Part shown: positions 7,102-19,100 of the stretch, piece by piece
Numbering within the stretch: the first letter of the stretch is position 1
Layout: each line of letters starts with the position of its first letter
Notes under the pieces: model-generated
The model's input: the letters and a program-made list of their open reading frames with translations, nothing else
What the model was told of the DNA's origin: nothing
Databases searched by the model: none
Source of the DNA: an uncultured Bacteroidales bacterium
Lineage (GTDB): Bacteria > Bacteroidota > Bacteroidia > Bacteroidales > P3
NCBI GenBank assembly: GCA_900314925.1
Contig: OMXC01000001.1
Coordinates: 1 to 64,000, forward strand
Direction: 5' to 3'
DNA: 64,000 nt
Program-made: the position numbers and the translations under genes

Positions 7102-10100
7102 TCACAGTTTGACTATTTTCTGGATTGTCACGCCTGCGGCAGAATGTATGCGCAGGTAGTAGATGCCGGATGAGTAGTCGGTGACGTCAATGGTGATGGT
7201 GTCGTTGCTGTAGGTGTCGTAGTCTTTCAGGCGGCGGCCGTCGTTGTCGTAGAGCTCGACGTGCTGCATGCCGTCAGACTCGATGGTGACGCGCGAGGTG
7301 GTGGGGTTGGGGTAGACCTTGACGAAGTGCTGCACCTCGAAGGTGGGCTCGGGCATGTCGAGGTTGCCGGAGAAGAAGAGTGTGAGGGTGACCACGCTGT
7401 CGCATCCGTGGACGGTCTGGAGGGTGTCTCTGAGGACGAGGGTGGCGTTGCCGAGGCTGTCCATGGTCTCGCGGAGGAGTGCCGTCTCGGCCTCGGTGAG
7501 GGTGAAGCCGTAGCCCTCATAGGACTCGCCGATGATAGCGCTGTCGGCGTAGTTCTCGGCAGCAGGCTGATGTACGACGAAGCGGATCGTCATGGTGCTG
7601 TCGACCATCTCTGTGGAGTCGACCACATGGTAGGTCAGGCTGTCGCCATCATTGTAGTAAACGCCGTTCCATTCCACGTCGACGCAGCCGGCGACCGTCA
7701 TGCTGTCGCGCAGCGGTATCATGTCGGGAGTGCCGAAGATGGGGAAGCCGGCGTTGACTGCGTCGAGGTCGCTGCGCCAGGTGAGGTAGTTGCCACCGTT
7801 GGCGTTGTGCTCGCGCACCCAGAGGTTGAGGACGCGGGTGAGGTTGTTGCGGCCGTTGACGTTCTGCTCGAGGGTGACGCTGTTGCCAGCACCTGCGAAG
7901 GTGGAGGTGTTGGTCACAATGCTGCCGGAGTTGTTGCTGACGTCGTGGTTGGCGGCGCCCTGCTGGTAGTAGTTGCCGTCGGCCTCGCTGTTCTTCAGGG
8001 TATGGGCCACACCGTTGCCGTTGGCATCGTTGATGTCGCCGTAGAAGTAGTTGTTCTCTATTATGCTGTTCTTGGCGTAGCCTGCGATGCCACCCACGCG
8101 GGTGCCGTTGCTGCTCTCGAGGCGGACGTAGTTGTTGGCCACCGTCGAGGGGTAGGCAGCGCTCTTGCGTCGGCCGAAGAGGCCGCCCTTGCTGGCAACG
8201 GTGCCTTCAAGGTAGCCGGCCACACCGCCGATGTAGAGGCCGTTCATGCGGTTGTCGTTGTAGCCGTAGCTGTTGGTGACGGTGGTCGATATGCCGTAGC
8301 CGACCATGCCGCCGCTGTATACGGCGTCGCCTATGAACTTGGCCTTGACGCTGGTGTTGGTCAGGGTGTCGCGCTCAGAGTTACCGATAATACCGCCGCT
8401 GGTGTAGTTGGTGGCGAGGATGGTGGTGGCCGGGCTCATCTCTACCGAGTCGGCGACGACGACATTGTTGATGCGTGCGTCTTTAGAGTTGGCCGCCAGG
8501 GCACCTACGTACTGTGCGCCGCGGATAAGAGAGGCTTCAAGTCTGATGCCGCTGATGCGCGCGGTGTCGATATTGCCGAAGAAGCCGGCGTAGTTCATCT
8601 GAGGTTCGTTGACGATGATGTTCCTGATGACGACCTGCTCGCCGGTGAGGACTGCGGTGTCGGTGGCGACATTGCTCACGCCGAGGAACCATCCGCGGAA
8701 GGGCTGGTGGTTGGTGCCCACGGGAGTCCACAGGTAGTTCTTCATGTCGTAGCCGCCATCTTTCTGATGCAGGAACACTTTGTTGAAGTAGAACTGGCGT
8801 GCCTGTGCGTCGTTGAGGCCGTTGACCACGCTGATGAACCAGGCAAGACCGTTTTCATTGTAGATGTGGACGTCGCCGTGGTAGGTGGTCACGTAGCCGT
8901 GGCCGTTGTTGCCGGGGTAGTAGTAGTTGTCGTCATAGACAGCGTCGGCGGTTGCGGCGTTGTTGACATGCTGGTACCAGTACTCCTCAGGGCCGTAGTA
9001 GGCGGTCACGGTGGCATCGTGGGCGGGAACTATGTAGCGGGCCATCGGACGATAGTAGGGGTCGAAGTCCCACATGATGAACTTGTTGCTGTTGCCGCGC
9101 GGTTCGGTGTAGAGAAAGATGGTGTCGCCCGGGCAGAAGTTCATGTTGGTGAGCTCATGGACGGTGTCGCCTTCGGCATCAGCGGTCCACTGGTAGACGT
9201 AGTCGTTGTTGTCGCCCATCACTGTGGCGCTGATGGTTCCGTTGTTGCGGTCCACCCATACGCGCGGGGTGATCTGTACGCCGGTGAAGTTGCGGCTTGC
9301 GATGGCGATGACGCTGCGTGCGGTGTCTGACCAGCCGGAGCCCACGGTGTCGCTCATCCACGGAGCGTTGTTGTCGCGGTGGCTTGCTGTGTCGGCAGCT
9401 GCCGTGGCCTTGGGCCAGTAGGTCACCTGATTGGCGGCTTCGTGGTCCATAACTATGCGCAGGTCAATGTTCTTGTAGAGTGTGCACTCGCCGGTGGCAT
9501 CGGTGGCGGTAACCAACAGGTTGCTCCACGTGGTGCTGGTCGCGAAGTTGATGTTCTCGGCAGGCAGCAGCAGTGTGTCGGACATTGAGGCGGCATACTT
9601 GGCGTAGCGGTCCTCGGGGTCTGTGAGGGTCGGATTGCTGCTTGCGTCAGGAGCACCTGCCAGGTCGTGTTGTACCTGTGCGTTGCTGTAAGGCGAGGTC
9701 TTCGTCCTGAGGGTGATGGCCTTGCTCGGGTTGCTCCAAGTGTAGGTGTAGGGCATCATACCACCCTGCACGCTGTAGACGATGCTGTCGCCGCCAGAGG
9801 GGCATACGTTGTGCCTTATGCCGAAGTGCAGCACATCGTTGGCAGCGAGTGTCAGTTCGGGATAGCGCTCGTGTACCGGTTCGATGTAGGTGTCGGAGGC
9901 CAGCTGGTGGCGGAAGGTTGCGCAGCGGAAGAAGTAGGCGTTGGAGAGGTTGACAGCGGGGTTGTAGAAGGTGTTGAAGCCTTCGTCACTCAGGAAGTTC
10001 TCGTGCTCTGTCATAGCGCTGGCAAGGACGGTGTTGTTGCCTCCGATCACGGTGGCAAAACGTATGGTATCACGTTCGTGGATGCCGGGGAACCATTTAC

Positions 10101-13100
10101 GCACACCTATCTTTGTTTCGTCGCCCAGGACGCCGCTCACCACAATCATGTCGCTCTGGGAATCGTTGATGACCTGCTCGTAGTGGTTGCCTGTAGCGGG
10201 AGCCTCGCGGGTGAGGAGCACATTGGCGCGCTGCCAGGTGCGGAGGTCTGAGGTGTCGATAGTATAACGCTCAGGAACACCGTCTATTGTTATGACATTC
10301 CACCAGGTGACTGCACTTGGGTCGGTGTAGATGAGCGGGTTCATCAGGTAGTTGTGGGTGATGTTGATGGAGGTGTTGCGGTTTGACTCGGGAAGTTCAA
10401 CGGTACCTCCGTCGACATAGATGGCAGCGCCGCCGGGGGCCTTCTGTACGGACACAGAGTCGGCCGCCAGGTCGTCGAGACCGGTCATGGTGTGGCTTAA
10501 GTTGTTCTCCACCTTTACATTGCCGGCAATGGTCAGGGTGGCTCCGTTGGTGACGCTGATAGCACCCATGTTGCTGGCATCAGTGGGCATGCCGTTGGCG
10601 TCGGTCTGGCCGCTGATGCTGCCATATTCATTCCAGTTGTGCTGTACTATGGTACCTTCACGCAGGTTGACCGAGGAGCCGGTACCTGAGACCTGGATGA
10701 TGGGGGCGTAGGCCCTGTTGGTGTCGGGGAGCTTGTCGTGGTTCTTTCCGCCAGCGGAATATGACCAGTACTGCAGGTTGTCGCCACTGAGGTCGGCGTT
10801 GTGGCTGCCGTCGTAATCATTGGCGCCACCAGTGCGCTTGACGTGCTTGATGTGAGCACCGGCACCGCCGTGGAAAGCGATGTTTTCAGCGGTGAAGATG
10901 CCGCCGTTGTTGACCACAATCATCGGTCCGCGGTAGACGCTCTGCTCGTCTGGCAGCTGGTGGTGGTGGCCGTCGTAGCGTATCACCTCGATGGCCGGGC
11001 CGTTGGGGCCGGTGATGTGTACCGGTGTGTTGTCAATAACTATGGGATCCATGACGCACAGCACATCGCCCTCCTGGTAGATACCGTCTTCCAGAGCCTT
11101 GCGGAAGCTCTGCACGTAGAGGCCGGGGGTCTTGCCGATCTCACTCTTCTGGAAGCTGGTGCCGTTGTGTAATGCATCGCTGTAGGGGTACACGGTGACG
11201 CTCTTGTTGGGGGCTATCTGGCGTGTCACCGAGTTGGCCGAAGCCATGTAGATGGTGTCGCCGTGTGCACGTGTCTTCACGTAGAGGGTTACTTCGAAGG
11301 TGCCGCGCGAGATATCGTCTTCCTCGGAGAAGGTCTCCATGGTGAGGACGACCTTGCCGACATAGCCCTTGCCGTCCATAGCGTCATAGACGCGCGAACC
11401 GTCGAAGGCGAGTTCCACGTCGAGCATGGCCGAGCCACGTCCGTCGAGGGTGCCAAGGAAGTATCCGTGGTCATCGTTACCGTTGACATTCTGCAGCGGC
11501 AGGGCGTCAACAGTGCTTGTACCGCTGTTCCAGGTGCATGTCTTCACCGGCTCGGTGCCACTGGGGTAGGCCAGCTTGTAGAGGTTGGTGCTCACTCCGG
11601 TGCCGCGTATCCAGCCGTTGGCCATACCGGCATCCTCCGACACGTTGTTGGTGGGGGTGATGGACATGGCGAAGCGGTTGTGCGAGTTGTGGTTGTTGTC
11701 GCCGGGGTGGCCGAGGCTGACCTCATGCGGATAGTCTCCGGTGGTGGCTGTCACCTGCGACGGTTCGGGCAGCAATGAGAAGCGGTCGCCGTTGCCGAAG
11801 GCTGACGATGTGACGGCATCCGTGGTGTCGGCACCGTCATTGTCGGTGGGCATCCAACGTATGCCGGTGATGTAGAGGTTACGTTCTTCGCCGCAAGGCA
11901 CAAACTCAAGCTTGCGGGTGAAGGTGTTGCTGCGGCCGCCATTATACATGGCCAGCACGTTCTGCTCCATATCCTTCAGCTCGTCGATGATGGTCTGGAT
12001 GTTCACTTTCACCTGGATGGGGGCCACTTCGCGTCCCGCGGCGTCGTACTCCATCATCTTGAAGACTACGTTGCCGTTGAAGGTGTTGGTGAAGGTGGTG
12101 TCATAGGTGAGGTAGAGGCGCATGGAGGGTTTCAGTTCGGGGTTGGCGGCATCGCCGTTGTCGAACACCTTCGGTGAACAATAGTGGTTGACACTGTTCA
12201 CGCGCGCGTTACCATTGATAACGAAGTATGCCCAGTCCTGACCAACCACTTGGTTGGGGGTCTCCGGGTTCTCGTCGTGGTCTATCGACGGCATGTCGAA
12301 GGCTGTGGAGCCGGTGGTGGAGAAGTTGCTGTTGGGCACCATCACCAGGCCGAAGGTGTAGTCAGGCATCTGACGGATATTTGCACTACCTTCCATCTCG
12401 TTGGCATGGCCGCCGGGGATGTTTATCCATGTGCCGTTTGCGTCGGGGCTCTGATGGCTGGCGTCATACCAGTTGCCGATGTTGTTGAGGGCGGCGGCCA
12501 TGTCTACATTGCCGCCGGTGTCGAGAGTGGCGTTCAGCGTGGGGTACCAGGCGGAGTCTACGAGGTCTATCTCGCCGTTGCTGCCGGTCATCACAAAGCC
12601 TTCGCCGATGAGTTTATAGTAGTGACCTGCCGAGGTGGCGGGCATCTCGAAGATGGCTTCTGCCACGCCGAACTTGTGTGTGGCGGTGTTGGGTGTGGCG
12701 CCGGCGGTAATCTCCATCGACCAGTCCTGATCCATTTTTGATGGATTGGAGTGTGCCAGCAGAGTGGCTTCCACTTCGCGCAAGCCCATCTTGTCACCGA
12801 CCTTCCATTCGCGGAACAGGTTTGTGCCTACGAAGCCACTGTTGTCGGCTTCAGCGTGGTTGGTGTAGGGCAGCTCGTTGTGGCCGTTGGCAGCCCAGTC
12901 GGTGTTGATCTGGGAGGGGCTTGTGGCAACGGTACGGGTCTTGTTGACAGTGTCGCAGGTGGTGACAAAGCCACCGTCGTACATATTGTGGTTGGCGCTG
13001 AGCTCCATCTTCGGGCGGGCCGTGATGGACGACTGGTAGCCGCCAGGGGTTGTCACGAAGCCGTAGCCCGTCACAGCACCATAGGTGGAAGTGCCGCTCT

Positions 13101-16100
13101 CGGTATTGCCGATGTTGAAGTTCACACCGTTGTCGAGGATAATCAGCGTGTGGCGCTTCTCCGGCACGGTGGGTGACACCATGTATTCCTTCTGGCAGAT
13201 GTCAACATCGTTGCCGCAAGCGTCGCCGGTAATCTGGGTGTTCAGGTCGTTCAAAGGCACCTCAATGGTGTCAAACGTCTCGCCGTTGTGCACGTCTGCC
13301 GTGGAGCCCTGCTCAAAGAAGCCCACATTCTCCACGTTGTCGGCGGCAGCCTGCATCTCCGTGACATTGTAGCCACGGTAGTTCATCTGCTTCACGTTCT
13401 TGAATGCGTAGCGGTTCGACATATACTGCTGGCTGGCGTCGGTGGTGCCGGTGAGCACGATGGCTGTGTTGTGCAGCCACAGGCTGTCGGTACGCTGAAT
13501 GGTCTCGAGGGTCTTGGTGGGGTGGCACTCAGACATGCCGCCGAAGTTGCGCACCTCTATGTGGCTGTGTATATCGCCACCGAGCACCGAGGTGCCGCTG
13601 CCGAAGAGCGAGCGCATGATGATCATCTCGGGGTCGGAGCTTACTACGTCGTTGGTGGTGTTGTAGTCTTTGCCGTCGATGTATATACGGCTCTCACCGC
13701 CCATGAATCCGGGGTTGTTGAAGGTCACCTCGCCGCTGGCGTTACCCCAGTTAGCACCGCTGTAGACCGAGTTCATGAGCGTCAGGCGGCTGGCTGCCAA
13801 CGCATCGCTGTAGCCGTCCTTGTAGCCGGGCTTGAACATGATGTAGGTGCTGTCTTCGGTGTCGTTGCCGTATTTGTTGCGCCACACAGTGCTGCTGTCG
13901 ATGGCGTCCATACCGATGTTGACATACGACGAGCCGTGGACGATACCCTGATAGCCGGTGCCGTACATGTTAGAGCCGACGGTACCGCCGGTGAGGTTCA
14001 CTATCGACGAGGGGCGCATGGTGGTCACAGCCATACGGTCGGCGCGGGTGGGGTTGGCACCCGTGGCGGCCTTACACTCGGCAGCGTAGCCGTCGTTGAC
14101 GAACTCCGAGCCGCCATAGAGGCTCTCGTATATCTCGCCGCCGTCCATGTTGACGACCTTCAGGCCGTAGATGATGGGCGTCTTGGTCTTCTTGTCGCCG
14201 CGGCCGCCGCCGAAGACGTTGCGGTGGAACTTACCGCCGTGGATGTTCAGCACCACGTAGGAGAAGTCCTCGGGGTCGCTGACTGTCGTGGCTTTGGTGC
14301 GCGTAGTGTCGGGCACATAGCGTATCACGTCGTCGTTGGCCAGACGGGTGGCGTCGATGACATACTCGCCGGAAGCGCTCTTCTGGTAGGGGAGCACAGT
14401 GCCGAGCTTGCCGCCGCCGTAGAGGCAGCTGTCCACTTCGCCGTCGTTGAAGGTGATATGTATATATTCAGTATTGGGTCGTGTGATGCTGTCGCCGCCG
14501 GCATAGGATGTCGGCGAGGCGTTCATGTAGGCGAATTCGCTCGACAAGGCCCTGGCGTGCTGCCCGTGGTAGTAGCTGTTGGGGTAGTCGCCGTTGCCGC
14601 CGCCGTAGACGTTGTAGAAGTTACCGTCGTTGACGACCATCTCGGTACGGTACACGTTACCGGAGAAGTCGTTGCCGCCGAAGAGGTTGTTCACCAGCGT
14701 GTCGCCGTCGAACTCCAGGTAGGCGGTGCCGCGGACATCCGAACCCCAGCAGCCGCCATAGATGGCGAGGAATGGGTTGTTCCAGGTGGGGTAGGCCTTG
14801 ATGTAGGTGTTTGCCACATCGCCGCCGCTACCGCCGCCGTAGGCCGTGGCCGAGGTGACGTTCTTGGCGTGGTGCAGGTGCACATAGGTCGAGCCGTTGA
14901 CGTTGCCCCAGCGGTTGCCGTCAAAGTCGCGGGCGTTGAGGTCGTCCCAGCGGCCTTCACCGCCGCCGTAGAGCGCGCCGTTGATGACAGCGTTGCCGGT
15001 GCTGATGCCGTTGGCCGTGCAGCCTACCATGTCGTCGACCACCAGGCAGGTGGTGCGGCCGTCGGCCATCGAGCCGCCGGCGTACACCGAGGCGTTGATG
15101 GTGCCGCCCCAGATGTTGACGTTGGTGCTGTCGACGTCGGGCTTGGCAGCCGTGGCTATCAGACCTGTCTCGGGATGTGCCTCGTCGTAGGTGCCGTAGT
15201 TGTACACGTTGTAAAGCTCATGGCCCACAGGCACGAAGTCATAGCGGCCGTTCGAACCGCCCCAGATGCGCTGTACCGTGCCGCCGGCCATATCTATACG
15301 GGTGTTACCCTTGATCTCGCCGCTGATGTCGTTGCCGCCATAGAGGTACCGGATACCGTCGTTGGAGGTCTTGCGGATGTCCACATAGGCCATGCCTTCA
15401 AGGTCGCTCATGCGGCTGCCGCCGAAGACGGTGTCGGTGACCGTCACGTTGTCGCTCTCGGAGAGCACATAGGTCGATACGTCGGGCACCTCGTTGCCGC
15501 AGATGTCGAAGAACGACTCTTTCTTGGTCATGTCGCCGCGGTTGCCGCCGCCGTAGATGTTCTTCACATTGCCCTGCACCAACTGTATGCCGGGCACGGT
15601 GTTCATATCACTGAAGTTGTTGCCGCCGAAGATGGTGCCAACGTAGTTGGCCGAACGACCGCCGGCGAAGCTGCTGGGCAGCGTGGCGGGATAGTTGGAG
15701 TTGCTCAGGCCTGTGTTGTTAAGCAGTATGGCCACCTTGTCGGACACCGAGCAGCCGGCGCCGCCGCCGAAGACGGTGTCTATGAAGCCGCCGCTGGTGT
15801 GCAGGTCGATGAAGGTGCTGGCCTGGTCGGGTCGGCTACCGGCATCCTGCGGGCACACATACACCCAGGGGAACTCCGGATGGTCGCCGTCGTAGTCCCA
15901 GGCACCGTTACCCGAGCCGTAGACCGAGTTGATGACCGGCGAGCCCTCGACGAGCACATAGGTCGAGTATCTCGGGTTGTACTGCTTGATGCCGTCCACC
16001 GTGGTGGTGTAGAAGTTCAGCGAGTCGCCGTTCGAGGAGAACTGGTTGGCTTTGCTCAGGCTCTCGGCCTCCAGCTTCTGGCGCTCGGTTATGTGGCTGT

Positions 16101-19100
16101 TGACGTAGGCCATGCTGTCTTCCTGTGTGGCCGGGATGGTGGAGCCGCCGCCATAGACGTTGTTGAAGTAATATCTGTAGTATGAATACTCGTATGCCGG
16201 GTCTTCCATGTTGCCACGGTAGGCAAGGAAGCTCTCGACGCGGCCCACGCAGTCGTTACCTGCGAAGACGTTGCCGTGGATGACAGGGGTGCCTTTGATA
16301 TACAGGCGCGACTGGCCCCAGATCGAGGCGTTGGCGCCGCCGCCGAACACGTTGCCGTAGATTTCGGCGGTGTCACCGATTTCCAGATGCACGGTACCCG
16401 TGTTGGTGTTCACCGCCAGGGCTCTCTCAGGCTCGCCGGAGGGCTTGATGCGCGGAGTGCGCGAGCCGCTGTTGCGGAAGCCCAGGTCCGCCAGCAAGCC
16501 GCCGCCCACGACGTTGCCCTTGATGAGGCCGCCGTTGACGAAGACGTTGGAGTGCTGCTGTGTGGGCATCAGCAGGCCCGCGAAGTCGTTGTACGGGTCG
16601 TTGCCTGCCGTCGTGCTGAAGGGGTTGGGTATCTGTTGGTCGCTGTAGTGGCCTGTGCCGTCGTCGCAGTGGTAGTAGCCGTCGCAGCCGCCGTAGATGC
16701 TGCCCTGCACCACAGCCTTGCCCGTGACCACGAGGTAGGTCGAGCCGTCGGTCTCCGAGCCTACGTCGCCGCTCACGTCGTTGCCGGCCACGATGTCGCC
16801 GTAGTTACCGCCGGCCACGTAGATACCGCAGGTGTTCTTGACGTTGGCCCTGCGGCAGCCGCCGTAGAGGTAGTCGGCTATAATCTGCGAGTTGGTGTCG
16901 GCAGCTATCATCGAGCTGATCTTGTTGGGCACCGAGAGGAGGGTGCTCCTGGCAAGGATGTCCCTCATGGTGCCGAGCAGCGGGCGTATGTCGAAGAAGG
17001 CCATGTGGTCGGCCGTAGCCTCGGCCAGGGTCTTGTCGTTGGTCATGTCGCCCTCGCTGCCGCCGCCGTAGACCGAGCCCACGCCGCCGGAGTGCAGGCG
17101 CACGAACGACACGTTCTCCATAGGCGCCAGGTTGTTGCCGCCGTAGAGGTAGTGCACATTGAAGACACCGTTGTCGGCGTCGTAGCCGTCCCACAGGCGG
17201 CCGTTGTCGGCGGTGTCCGAGGGGCTGTCTATCGTGCTGTTGGTGTAGATGAAGTGGCCGTTCATGAAGGTGCCGGGGGTGGTGCCGTCGACGTTGTAGC
17301 CTATGCCGTCGCGCTGGCAGTCGACGAGGCAGGTGGGGTTGGCCACCGTGGCGTTGTTGCCGCCCACGAAGGCGGTGTCCACCATGCCGCCGCGGAAGGT
17401 CACCTGGGTGTGCGAACTGTTCACCATGTTGCCGCCGCCGAAGAGGTGGCGTATGCCGAAGTCGCGGCCGTAGCCGTTGAAGTAGGTGTTGGCCGTCAGG
17501 GCGCGGTCAGATTCCAGCTTGGTGCAGCTCACGTTGACCAGCGTCAGGGCCGTCTGGGCTATGGCGCCGCCGTAGTTGTTGCCGCCGAAGGCTGCCATGA
17601 TGGTGCCGCCGTTGATGTCAAGGGTCACGGCCGACGCGTAGTCGCCGCTGGTCGACGTGATGCCTATGAAGGCGTTCTCGGCGCCGCCGAATAGCGAGTC
17701 GATGTATATGTTGTCGTTGTGCTCGTGGGCGTTGTGGCCCAGGGCGTCGCTATGGCCCGTCACCTCGGGCACGCCGATGTTGACGTGCGAGGTCTTGACG
17801 TAGGGGATGGTGCCGCCCAGCTTGTCGCCCACAAAGCGGTTGCCGTCCTCCACCGTGGCGAAGTCGGCTCCCGTGTGGGGGTCGTAGTCAAAGGTGCCGG
17901 GGGCCACCACTTCCTTGGTCGGGTCGTTCCAGTCGTAGACGCCGCCGCGGAAGGCATACTGGCCGTAGCCCACGGAGGTGGTCTTTGTGGCGTTGTCGGC
18001 CCAGCTGCCGGTGGCAGCGTCATAGGTGCCGCTGTAGTGGTAGTAGCCGCAGCCGCCGCCGTAGAGGTAGTCGATGTGGATGGGGCGCTCGGCGTTGGTG
18101 AAGCGCGAGCCCACCTGTATGGTGGCGCCTTCCTCGCCCTGCACCCAGCCGGCGATGTCGTTGCCGCCGTAGATGGCGTAGATCGAGTCGGCGTTGTGCA
18201 CCATGATGTTGGTGTTGCCGGTGACGTTGGCCATCTTGCCGCCGCCGACGACAAAGCCCTTGATGACGGGGGCCTTCGTGGAGCCTACCTCGGCGGTAAG
18301 GTCGGCCGGGGTCACGGTGATGGTGGTGGTCAGTTCCTGCGTGGTGCCGTTGTTGTAGTACACCTTGGCGGTGATGGTGGCCGTCGTCGGGCTAAGAGGT
18401 ATGTCGTAGCAGGTGATGGTGACATCCCAGGGGTGGGTGTTGGTGCCGCTGCCCGTAATGATGCTGCCCTCGGTGGCGGTGCCTACCGTGAGATAGCGTT
18501 GGGCGCGGTTATCGACGCTGAAGCGCACGCTGTCGACGGTCATGCTTTCGGGGTGCTCGGCCGGCGCTGTGGTGTGGCGGCTGCCGCCGTAGTAGTACCA
18601 GTTGCTGTAGGTGGGCACACCGGCGCTGCCGAAGGTGTTGTCGGTGCGGTTGGCGTTGTTCAGGTTGATACCGCGGCGGTAGGTGTCCTCGTTGTATTCG
18701 ATGTAGGCATCGGTGACGTTGGCGTTGACCACGTTGCCGCTGGTGGTGACGATGTTGGCTGTCGCCGTCAGGCTGCTGCCGTAGGTGACGCTGGCGGCGC
18801 TCTTGTCGAGCGATGTCAGGCCGTAGCCCGTGGTGATGCCGGAGATGACGCGTTCGTGGTCGGTCTTTTTCACCTCCATGAAGGTGGCGGCCACACCGGC
18901 GGGGAAGTTCTTCGGGCCGATGCGCACGTTGTCGAAGTAGCTGATGCCGCGGTCGGGGTTGCCGGCGTTGTCCCAGGTGTTGCCGCCGGCGCCGTCGGCG
19001 CGGTAGTTGCTGTAGATCATCTCTTCCGGACGCTGGTAGCTGCTGGCGTCCGACATGCGCCACGTGGCCTCGGCGGCGCGTGAGCCGTCGGCGTCGTTAA

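Noticed and set aside
13288..16185. Long plus-strand reading frame (965 codons) opposite the 4195-residue gene; others like it at 20043-22829 and 35316-37619
   Set aside because: They are antisense to repeat-coding DNA. The translations are Val/Ala/Asp-rich complements of the GGG units with no signal peptide or domain. GC-rich repeats simply lack stops on the other strand.
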